From Capnocytophaga gingivalis ATCC 33624 (GTDB lineage Bacteria; Bacteroidota; Bacteroidia; Flavobacteriales; Flavobacteriaceae): 64,000 nucleotides of DNA. The number at the start of each line of letters is the position of its first letter. Position 1 is the stretch's first letter. Under the pieces are notes generated by a model that saw only the letters and a program-made list of their open reading frames with translations, was not told the DNA's origin and did no database searches. The stretch is taken from positions 1 to 64,000 of the forward strand of contig NZ_ACLQ01000018.1 of assembly GCF_000174755.1 (NCBI RefSeq). The letters are read 5' to 3'. A program made the position numbers and the translations under genes. This document shows positions 51,824 to 59,225 of the stretch, piece by piece.

Positions 51824-52393
51824 ATGAATTCTAAGATTATCATATTCTCAGCTCCTTCAGGGAGTGGGAAATCTACGATTATTCGGCATCTTCTGCAAGA
51901 GGCAGACCTGAACTTAGCCTTTTCCATCTCTACAACTTCACGTGCTCCCCGAGGAACGGAAAAGGATGGGGTAGAATATTATTTTATTACCGCAGAGGAT
52001 TTCAAGAGAAAAATAGCCGAGAATGCCTTTGTGGAATGGCAGGAAGTGTATGCTGGAAACTATTATGGTACTTATCAGAGTGAGATAGATAGGCTCTCCA
52101 GCCAGGGAAAGAATATTATCTTTGATCTGGATGTTTTCGGAGGGATCAACCTTAAAAAACATTTTGGAGCACAAGCACTTTCTATCTTTATACAGCCTCC
52201 TACCCTTCAGGAATTACGAAGAAGGTTAGAGCATCGCAATACCGAGACCGTGGAGAAGATAGAAATGCGTATTGCTAAAGCACAATATGAGATGGAACAA
52301 GCAATCCATTTCGATAAGGTTATTATCAATGATGATCTCTCGCAGAGTGTAGCAGAAGCCCTCCAAATGGTTCGCAATTTCCTCAATCAATAA
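51824..52393 (+). CDS. gmk: Guanylate kinase
   Basis: The 189-residue kinase has the P-loop SAPSGSGKSTI (about 8-18), the GMP-binding SISTTSRAPRGTEKDGVEYYF and the lid region RRRLEHRNTE. It phosphorylates GMP to GDP. A 7-nt-period array precedes it. nadD follows after 28 nt. Confidence 0.96.
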   Translation: MNSKIIIFSAPSGSGKSTIIRHLLQEADLNLAFSISTTSRAPRGTEKDGVEYYFITAEDFKRKIAENAFVEWQEVYAGNYYGTYQSEIDRLSSQGKNIIFDLDVFGGINLKKHFGAQALSIFIQPPTLQELRRRLEHRNTETVEKIEMRIAKAQYEMEQAIHFDKVIINDDLSQSVAEALQMVRNFLNQ

Positions 52394-52421
52394 TATAAAT
52401 TAACTTATCACTCTTCCCATT

Positions 52422-53006
52422 ATGAAACGAAAAATAGGACTTTACTTTGGTTCCTTTAATCCTGTACATATAGGACACCTTATTTTGGCCAATCACTTAG
52501 TAGAACACAGTGATCTGGATGAAATATGGTTTGTTGTGACTCCGCAGAATCCTTTTAAAGAAAAGAAAACACTCTTGGATAATGCCAATCGGTTAGAGAT
52601 GGTTTCACTTTGCTTAGAAGAGTACGAAAAATTGCGTCCTTGTGATATAGAATTTCATCTGTCACAACCCAATTATACCATTGATACACTCATCTATATG
52701 GAAGAGAAGTATCCTCAGTATACTTTTGCACTGATTATGGGAGAGGATAATCTGAAATCCTTTACTAAGTGGAAGAATTATGAAACTATTCTAAAAAGTT
52801 ATTTTATTTATGTATATCCACGTATTAGCGAAGGAGAAGTTTCTGAATTATTGAAGGGAAATGAACATATCATATATGTGAAGACACCTATTATAGAAAT
52901 ATCGGCAACGGATATACGAGAAGATATTGCTTTAGATAAAAATGTAAAACCTCTCTTACCTACAGAAGTATGGAATTATATAGATAAATGGGGTTTTTAT
53001 AAATAA
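52422..53006 (+). CDS. nadD: Nicotinate-nucleotide adenylyltransferase
   Basis: The 194-residue nucleotidyltransferase has GLYFGSFNPVHIGHLILAN (GxFxPxHxGH), MGEDNLKSFTKWKN and IEISATDIRE (the ISxTxIR motif) at the C-terminus. It adenylates nicotinate mononucleotide in NAD synthesis. It is 28 nt after gmk, with a palindromic terminator downstream. Confidence 0.95.
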   Translation: MKRKIGLYFGSFNPVHIGHLILANHLVEHSDLDEIWFVVTPQNPFKEKKTLLDNANRLEMVSLCLEEYEKLRPCDIEFHLSQPNYTIDTLIYMEEKYPQYTFALIMGEDNLKSFTKWKNYETILKSYFIYVYPRISEGEVSELLKGNEHIIYVKTPIIEISATDIREDIALDKNVKPLLPTEVWNYIDKWGFYK

Positions 53007-53031
53007 AAATACCTTTTTACTTATGTGAAAA

Positions 53032-53075
53032 ATAAAAATTAAGGAATGAATTACAATTCATTCCTTAATTTTTAT
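53032..53075. terminator. Perfect palindrome terminator between nadD and UPF0173
   Basis: Two 21-nt arms (53032-53052 and 53055-53075) are perfectly complementary around AC. It serves both converging transcripts. Confidence 0.85.
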
Positions 53076-53124
53076 AGTAGTATATAGCTATTTTGTAGAT
53101 TTTATAATGTTTTTTACTGTATAA

Positions 53125-53820
53125 TTATATCAAATCATCTACTTCTAAAGAATTTCCGATTTCTAACAAATGCAATCTCTTATGTGCATCACTGAATTTT
53201 CTTTTTGAAGCCTCTTTATCAATCTTTATAACATCAAAAGTATCGTAATGTACCCCTAATACATTATTTGTTTCTACAAATTTGGCAGCAGTAAGTGCAT
53301 CGCGTACGCCCATAGTATAATTATTACCAATAGGAAGAATTGCTAAATCCACTTTATACTGATGAGGAATGATTTTCATATCCATGGTAAGGGCTGTATC
53401 TCCTGAGATATAGATTGTTTGATCCTTGTAGTTGATAAGAAATCCTGCGGGATTTCCTCCATAGCTTCCATCAGGGAAAGAAGAAGAGTGATCGGCTTTG
53501 ACCATTTTTATCTTTACCTTCCCGTCCAAGAAACGGTGAGAGCCTCCTATATTCATATCGTACCCATCAAGCCCTAACTTGCGGTAGTGGCCAAGAATTT
53601 CAGGGTTGGTGATAAGAGGGGCACCTGTACGCTTAGCGATGGCCTCAGCATCCAAAATATGATCCGCATGTGCATGTGTCAGAAGGATGTAGGTAGCCTC
53701 AATACTATTGATATCAATGTGTCCAGCAAGCGGATTGGCACTGATGAAAGGATCTACGAGGAAGTGAGCCCCTTCGATTTGGATATTGACACAAGCGTGT
53801 CCTAAGTAAGTTACTTTCAT
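53125..53820 (-). CDS. UPF0173 metal-dependent hydrolase
   Basis: The 231-residue protein is a metallo-beta-lactamase-fold hydrolase with THAHADHILDAEAIAKR (about 48-65; HxHxDH), VKADHSSSFPDG, ISGDTALTMDM and VGVHYDTFDVI. This is the UPF0173 (YtkL/UlaG-like) family, whose substrate is not established. It is 22 nt after bshC and ends a cdd-bshC-UPF0173 operon. Confidence 0.92.
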   Translation of the reverse strand: MKVTYLGHACVNIQIEGAHFLVDPFISANPLAGHIDINSIEATYILLTHAHADHILDAEAIAKRTGAPLITNPEILGHYRKLGLDGYDMNIGGSHRFLDGKVKIKMVKADHSSSFPDGSYGGNPAGFLINYKDQTIYISGDTALTMDMKIIPHQYKVDLAILPIGNNYTMGVRDALTAAKFVETNNVLGVHYDTFDVIKIDKEASKRKFSDAHKRLHLLEIGNSLEVDDLI

Positions 53821-53842
53821 AATGTTCTATTTTTGAGTGTTT

Positions 53843-55483
53843 TTATATGAAATATTCTATACATTCTCCCTCCCGACAGGAAGTATCATAGCATAGGATA
53901 ACAAAGCGAAAATCAAACGGGTTGAGGTGCTTGATAAGCATTTCTATCAGCTGGCCTTGGGTCTGGATCATATATTCGCTAAAGTTGTCCACCCGTTCTT
54001 GTAAGGATTCCTTCGGAAACAAACTGATACGTAGCGAGAGAATTCGCTCCAACTGCTCTTTGTACTTCTTCTTCTGAGCCTTTAGCAGGCGCTTTTCTAA
54101 CTGTTCCAATCCCTTGAGTTGCTTCTTCTCCTGAGCTTTTACGGCACCTAAGAAAGACTTATCTGTATGTAGAGCTATTTCCAATAGGTCAGCAAATTGT
54201 TTTTCTAACATCTGTTTTTGAGAGGAGAAGTCAATGGGAAATTCTGAGAGCTTTTGGGTGATTTTATTCTCTAATATATTGTTTTTGAGAAAAATATTAT
54301 GATAAGAAAGCCCTAATTTCTCTATATTTTTTCGCTGTTTGTCACTTACAAGAAGTACCGAATTGCGTAGTATAAGCATAGGAAAAGGCACCCCATAGAC
54401 GGCAAACATAGTTTTGAGCTCCAACCAATAGGCAATCTCTCCCCCTCCACCTATATAAGCTAAGTTAGGTAGTATAATCTCCTGATACAGTGGGCGTAGA
54501 ATCACATTGGGAGAGAAGCGTTCAGGGAACTGAGTTAGTTCCTCTTCGAGTGCTTCAGGGGTGAATTCTATATGGGTATTGAGTACTTTATAGACCCCAT
54601 TCTCCTTGACAATACGTTCTCGAATCCCCTTGCTTAGATAGAAAATATTAATCTCACGAGGGTGCACCTGCTCAGGGTAACTCTTGTCTGTTTGTTTGAT
54701 ATAAGAAAGTGTTTTTTTCACTTCTTTTTGGGAGAGCTGTTCGAAGAGTTCTCGCTTGAGATAAGGAGCTAAGCATCCCTTGAGCTTAGGATTATCGCCA
54801 TCAATGATGACCAATCCGTAGGGAGCAAATAGTTCATTGACCAAGTAGCGAGTAGCTTCCGCGAGAGTAGCATGTTCTATATAAGCCTTCTCAAAAAGTC
54901 GCTTGAGAGATTCTCCTTGATGACTTTTACCTAATAAAATATTGAGAACGCTGGCCACTTTATCCAATCCTTCTGTAGAGAAAGTACCTACTGCACCCCC
55001 TTCTTTAGAATGCCAAGAGAGCTTTTGCCCTTGAAAAGTAAAATGGTTAATTTCCTCAAAATCATGATCCTCAGTAGCCATCCAGTAGATGGGAACAAAG
55101 GTGTAGTTAGGATATAGTTGTTTGAGTTGCTGACAACTAACAATGGTCGAGACGATTTTGTAAATAAAATACAAAGGTCCTGTGAAGAGACTTAGTTGGT
55201 GTCCGGTAGTTATGGTAAAGGTATGCTCCTGTTGTAGTGCCTCTATATGGTTATGGGTCTTCTCAGATATGGATAGATTTTGATATTGCTCCTTGAGTAC
55301 TTGAAAAAGAAGAGTTCTGTGCTCCTTTGGGAAATGTGCTTGTTTATCCTTTATCTGTTCTAAGAAATTTGTTGTCAAAGGGAAGCGGTGATACAAACAT
55401 TTGAGAGGTTCCTTTTGAGCGAGGTAGTCCGTGATGAACTTAGAGAAATATCCTGTATCCTCAAAGGGTATATATTGTGTCAT
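53843..55483 (-). CDS. bshC: Bacillithiol synthase BshC (cysteine-adding enzyme)
   Basis: The protein (546 residues from ATG 55483) starts MTQYIPFEDTGYFSKFITDYLAQ and has TITTGHQLSLFTGPLYFIYKIVSTI, YWMATEDHDFEEINHF and PNLAYIGGGGEIAYWLELK, all BshC signatures. It joins cysteine to GlcN-malate to give bacillithiol. An earlier ATG would overlap the cdd gene and add an unrelated N-terminus. bshA and bshB are not in this window. Confidence 0.94.
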   Translation of the reverse strand: MTQYIPFEDTGYFSKFITDYLAQKEPLKCLYHRFPLTTNFLEQIKDKQAHFPKEHRTLLFQVLKEQYQNLSISEKTHNHIEALQQEHTFTITTGHQLSLFTGPLYFIYKIVSTIVSCQQLKQLYPNYTFVPIYWMATEDHDFEEINHFTFQGQKLSWHSKEGGAVGTFSTEGLDKVASVLNILLGKSHQGESLKRLFEKAYIEHATLAEATRYLVNELFAPYGLVIIDGDNPKLKGCLAPYLKRELFEQLSQKEVKKTLSYIKQTDKSYPEQVHPREINIFYLSKGIRERIVKENGVYKVLNTHIEFTPEALEEELTQFPERFSPNVILRPLYQEIILPNLAYIGGGGEIAYWLELKTMFAVYGVPFPMLILRNSVLLVSDKQRKNIEKLGLSYHNIFLKNNILENKITQKLSEFPIDFSSQKQMLEKQFADLLEIALHTDKSFLGAVKAQEKKQLKGLEQLEKRLLKAQKKKYKEQLERILSLRISLFPKESLQERVDNFSEYMIQTQGQLIEMLIKHLNPFDFRFVILCYDTSCREGECIEYFI

Positions 55484-55505
55484 AATATTCTTATTAGTCA
55501 AGGGT

Positions 55506-55985
55506 TTAGTCATAGAAAAAGTCAAAACAGAAAGGCAAAAGATTCTTCACAGAAGGAATCTCCAGCACCTTTCCTTTGGAGCTTACACAGAGTACAGTGA
55601 TAGGGCTTCCCTGTGTGCATTCGTATTCTAATAATGCCTGACGGCAGTTGCCACAAGGGGTGGTAATCTCCCCCTTGGGGTGCTCCATATGATCACCACT
55701 GATGGCTATTTTGATGATTTTCGCCTCAGGGTAATTGGCCTTGGCATAGAACAAAGCTGTACGTTCGGCACATAAGCCAGAAGGGTAGGCTGCATTTTCT
55801 TGGTTATTCCCCAAAACAATCTGTCCATTGTCAAGTAATATAGCGGCGCCTACGCCAAAGTGGGAGTAGGGAACATAGGCATTGGTTCTACACTGAAAAG
55901 CACTCTCTATAAGGGCTTTATCCTTTTCGTTAGCCTCGCTTAATAAATATGTTTTATAGCTAAATTGATAATCTTTCTCACTCAT
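55506..55985 (-). CDS. cdd: Cytidine deaminase
   Basis: The 159-residue zinc enzyme has NQENAAYPSGLCAERTALFYA (zinc Cys plus catalytic Glu) and ITTPCGNCRQALLEYE (two zinc Cys). It converts cytidine or deoxycytidine to (deoxy)uridine. It heads the cdd-bshC-UPF0173 transcript and ends 22 nt before bshC. Length is slightly above the family norm. Confidence 0.93.
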   Translation of the reverse strand: MSEKDYQFSYKTYLLSEANEKDKALIESAFQCRTNAYVPYSHFGVGAAILLDNGQIVLGNNQENAAYPSGLCAERTALFYAKANYPEAKIIKIAISGDHMEHPKGEITTPCGNCRQALLEYECTQGSPITVLCVSSKGKVLEIPSVKNLLPFCFDFFYD

Positions 55986-56130
55986 AAAATATTGAAATAG
56001 AATAATTTACAATTATTTTTTCTCCTTACATGTTCTAAGGGGAGAATAAGAGCAAAGGTAATGAAAAAATAAATAAAATCCAACAAAAAAGAATTTTCTT
56101 TTTTATAGTCCAATAAAAAGTGAGAAAATT

Positions 56131-56160
56131 TTGTAAAGTATGATTTTTTTTGTACATTTG
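56131..56160 (+). promoter_or_regulatory. Promoter of the NfeD-like/flotillin operon
   Basis: TTG (56131-56133), 19 nt, TACATTTG (56153-56160): full consensus. It places an in-frame upstream TTG inside the promoter, so the ATG at 56183 is the start. Confidence 0.75.
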
Positions 56161-56182
56161 TTGCCGATTAAAAAATAAAATT

Positions 56183-56752
56183 ATGGAAATATTTTCAATG
56201 ATGGATACCTACTTACAAGGATTTTGGTTTATAGCCATTCCTGTATCTATTATCTTTATCATTCAGACAATTATGGCTTTCGTTGGGGCTAATGCCTCAG
56301 ATGGTTTGACGGCCGATTTTGACGGAGATTTCTCTGGAGCAGATGCACCTTTTCAGCTCTTTTCACTAAGAAATCTCATTAACTTTCTATTAGGTTTCAG
56401 CTGGACAGGTATTTCTTTCTATGAGGTCATAGATAACAAAATAACGCTTACTATCTTTGCCGTATTGGTGGGATGCCTCTTTGTCTATATTTTCTTTCTC
56501 ACAGTACAGGCTCTTATGAGGCTTGCTGAAGACAATTCTTTTAAGATAGAAGAAACCCTTGGCAAGGTGGCACAGGTATATGTACCTATCCCAGAATATC
56601 TGTCAGGAACAGGGAAGATTACTCTAAGTATTCGCGGCTCTATTCGTGAGCTTGATGCCATGACCGAAGGGGAACGCATTCCCTCCAGTGCTATGGTACA
56701 AATAGTCAAGATAAAGGACGCTATTGTTTTTGTACAGAAGATCGCAGGGTAG
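56183..56752 (+). CDS. NfeD-like OB-fold membrane protein
   Basis: The 189-residue protein has two or three transmembrane helices (about 10-30, 58-75, 85-110) and a C-terminal OB-fold-like domain (ETLGKVAQVYVPIPEYLSGTGKITLSIRGSIRELDAMTEG). Such proteins pair with flotillins, as here; the flotillin starts 61 nt downstream. They are thought to organise membrane microdomains. The detailed role is unknown. Confidence 0.8.
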   Translation: MEIFSMMDTYLQGFWFIAIPVSIIFIIQTIMAFVGANASDGLTADFDGDFSGADAPFQLFSLRNLINFLLGFSWTGISFYEVIDNKITLTIFAVLVGCLFVYIFFLTVQALMRLAEDNSFKIEETLGKVAQVYVPIPEYLSGTGKITLSIRGSIRELDAMTEGERIPSSAMVQIVKIKDAIVFVQKIAG

Positions 56753-56762
56753 TCAAGAAAGA

Positions 56763-56811
56763 AGAATGAATAGAGGATAGGGCTAAGTAGTTAATAATTA
56801 ACAATTAAATA
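56763..56811 (+). repeat. Degenerate 7-nt-period array upstream of flotillin
   Basis: Heptamers GAATGAA, TAGAGGA, TAGGGCT, AAGTAGT, TAATAAT, TAACAAT, TAAATAA are in phase and end 2 nt before the flotillin ATG. Confidence 0.6.
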
Positions 56812-56813
56812 AA

Positions 56814-58370
56814 ATGGATTTTTCATCACCAATTAGTTTGATTGCGATATTTGCAGTCGTATTATTTGTAACGATTGTGTCGCTTACTGCGCGTTACAAG
56901 CGTTGTCCTTCGGACAAGATATTAGTTATTTATGGGCGTACGGGAGGCTCTTCTGCACGCTGTATACATGGAGGAGGGGCTTTTGTATGGCCTGTAATTC
57001 AGGATTTTGCCTATTTGGACTTGCGCCCACTCTCTATCGAGGCCAATCTATACAATGCACTGAGCCGTCAGAATATCCGTGTGGATGTGCCCTGTCGCTT
57101 TACCATAGCTATCTCCACCGAGCCAGAGAATATGAATGCTGCTGCAGAGCGCTTGTTAGGGCTTTCTCCTGAACAAATTCAAGAATTGGCCAAGGATATT
57201 CTCTTCGGGCAACTTCGTTTGGTGATTGCTACTATGACTATTGAGGAGATCAACTCCGACCGAGATAAGTTCCTTGACAACATTTCTAAAAATGTGGATA
57301 GTGAGCTCAAAAAAATAGGTCTGAAACTCATCAATGTCAATGTAACCGATATTAAAGATGAGTCAGGTTATATAGAAGCCCTTGGTAAGGAAGCCGCAGC
57401 TAAGGCTATCAACGAAGCTAAGATTAGTGTAGCTGAACAAGAAAAGATAGGGGAGACTGGTAAAGCTCTTGCTGATAGAGAGCGTGATACACAAATAGCA
57501 GAAACACAAAGAGATAGGGATGTAAAAATCGCTATTACTCAAAAAAATAAGGAAATTAGTATCGCTCAGGCCAAAAAGGATGAAACGGTGGGTATCGCTG
57601 AAGCTAAGAAAGATGAATCCATAGGGAAGGCAGAAGCGGATCGTGATAGCCGTATCAAAATCTCTGAAGCTAATGCCTCCGCCATCAAAGGGGAGAACGA
57701 GGCTAAGATAGAGATTGCCAATTCTGATGCCCTTCGTAGAGAAAAAGAAGCAGAATCCTTGCGTATCGCTATCTCAGCAGAGAAAGTACAGCAGGCTAAG
57801 GCCTTGGAAGAAGCCTATTCTGCTGAAGAGAAAGCCGAATCGGCTCGTGCAGAAAGAGAGCGTGCTACCCAACAGGCCAATATCATTGTCCCTGCTGAAA
57901 TCGCTAAGCAACGCGTCATTATAGAAGCTCAAGCGGAAGCAGACCGCTTACGTGAGAATGCCAAAGGGGAAGCCGATGCCATCTATGCGAAAATGGAAGC
58001 TGAAGCGAAAGGTCTCTTTGAAATCCTCACCAAGCAGGCACAAGGATATAAGGATGTGGTAAGTGCTGCAGGAGGTGATCCTACCAAAGCCTTCCAATTG
58101 TTGCTCATAGAAAAGCTTCCTGAACTGGTAAAAACCCAAGTGGAAGCAGTTAAGAATATCAAGATTGATAAGATTACTGTTTGGGATTCAGGTCAGGGGG
58201 AAAATGGTAATACTTCTACTGCCAACTTTGTCTCTGGTATGATGAAGACCGTACCACCACTTAACGATCTCTTCAATATGGCAGGACTTAATTTGCCAAA
58301 TTATTTAGCCAAGGCAAACGAAACTCCTCAAGAGATACCCTCCGAAGAGGTACCCACAGAGGATAAGTAA
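56814..58370 (+). CDS. Flotillin family protein
   Basis: The 518-residue protein has an N-terminal membrane segment (about 5-24), an SPFH domain (about 30-200; SSARCIHGGGAFVWPVIQDFAYLDLRPLSIE; DVPCRFTIAISTEPENM), and a long alanine/glutamate-rich coiled coil (about 200-400) with repeating QAKKDETVGIAEAKKDE. A short C-terminal region ends with PxE-rich PSEEVPTEDK. Flotillins scaffold membrane microdomains. The NfeD-like partner lies just upstream. A terminator follows. Confidence 0.93.
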   Translation: MDFSSPISLIAIFAVVLFVTIVSLTARYKRCPSDKILVIYGRTGGSSARCIHGGGAFVWPVIQDFAYLDLRPLSIEANLYNALSRQNIRVDVPCRFTIAISTEPENMNAAAERLLGLSPEQIQELAKDILFGQLRLVIATMTIEEINSDRDKFLDNISKNVDSELKKIGLKLINVNVTDIKDESGYIEALGKEAAAKAINEAKISVAEQEKIGETGKALADRERDTQIAETQRDRDVKIAITQKNKEISIAQAKKDETVGIAEAKKDESIGKAEADRDSRIKISEANASAIKGENEAKIEIANSDALRREKEAESLRIAISAEKVQQAKALEEAYSAEEKAESARAERERATQQANIIVPAEIAKQRVIIEAQAEADRLRENAKGEADAIYAKMEAEAKGLFEILTKQAQGYKDVVSAAGGDPTKAFQLLLIEKLPELVKTQVEAVKNIKIDKITVWDSGQGENGNTSTANFVSGMMKTVPPLNDLFNMAGLNLPNYLAKANETPQEIPSEEVPTEDK

Positions 58371-58387
58371 GAGGTAATACAAAAGAT

Positions 58388-58427
58388 AAAAAGGTATAGC
58401 TAAAATCAAACTTAGCTATACCTTTTT
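58388..58427. terminator. Terminator after flotillin
   Basis: A 16-nt arm AAAAAGGTATAGCTAA pairs with TTAGCTATACCTTTTT. It lies between converging genes. Confidence 0.9.
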
Positions 58428-58446
58428 CATTTTACGCACTTTGTTT

Positions 58447-59214
58447 TTACTTAGTAATGATAATAATCTTGGAATCTCCTCTTTCTTTTGGATGCTTGTC
58501 TAATGCATTAAAACTAAATTGTAATGTATGTTCATCTATCTGCTGGAGGTAAGGATGATTTCCTTGAATAGATTTTATCTTTCGATCAAATTTACAAAAG
58601 AGATTGATTTTCATCTGAAAAGGGCTTTCTATTTTTTGTATAGTTTCAGAGGAGGCAGCTGCTTCGGATGTTTCATCAGAAGTAGCTTTAATCTCTTCTT
58701 TTGAGGTCTCACTACTTTCTTCTTCGGGACAGTTTAATTTTTCTTTTTTACCGATCTTAGTAAGCTCTTGGGGATCGAATATAAGAGTTTTTCCATCCCA
58801 CTTGAAAACAGAAGCAAATAAATCTCCATACTTAGTATTTTCACTCTTGGAAATTTTTTCCATTCCACTCCATTGTTTTTGACTTATGCGATCGGCTTTG
58901 AGGGCAAATCCATAAGGTACCTCTCCTTTGTAAAGTCCTTTGAGGAACATTCTTTTGGCCAATTCTATGGAATCTTTATTGGTTATAGGCTCTCCTTTTT
59001 CTTTACTTATTTGGTAAAGACTTTTCCAGTTCTTCGAAAGTTCCTTATTAGTAAAAGACTTCATTATGCTATCTCCTGTAAACTTGAGGATACCTTCCAT
59101 ATCTACTTCTGCTAAGAGAGAGGTTGTTTGGTTCTTATGGAAAGTAAAAGTAGCATTAGTTGTACAGGAACTAAATCCCCATAAGACTACTAAGATGATC
59201 AATAAATGTCTCAT
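58447..59214 (-). CDS. Lipoprotein, function unknown
   Basis: The 255-residue protein has a lipoprotein signal with lipobox FSSC (Cys at about residue 17). The mature part is lysine/glutamate-rich with a low-complexity acidic Ser/Thr stretch (EESSETSKEEIKATSDETSEAAASSE, about 165-190). No family is recognised. It lies 11 nt after the VIT-protein gene, probably on its transcript. Confidence 0.6.
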   Translation of the reverse strand: MRHLLIILVVLWGFSSCTTNATFTFHKNQTTSLLAEVDMEGILKFTGDSIMKSFTNKELSKNWKSLYQISKEKGEPITNKDSIELAKRMFLKGLYKGEVPYGFALKADRISQKQWSGMEKISKSENTKYGDLFASVFKWDGKTLIFDPQELTKIGKKEKLNCPEEESSETSKEEIKATSDETSEAAASSETIQKIESPFQMKINLFCKFDRKIKSIQGNHPYLQQIDEHTLQFSFNALDKHPKERGDSKIIIITK

Positions 59215-59225
59215 ACATTTGTCTT

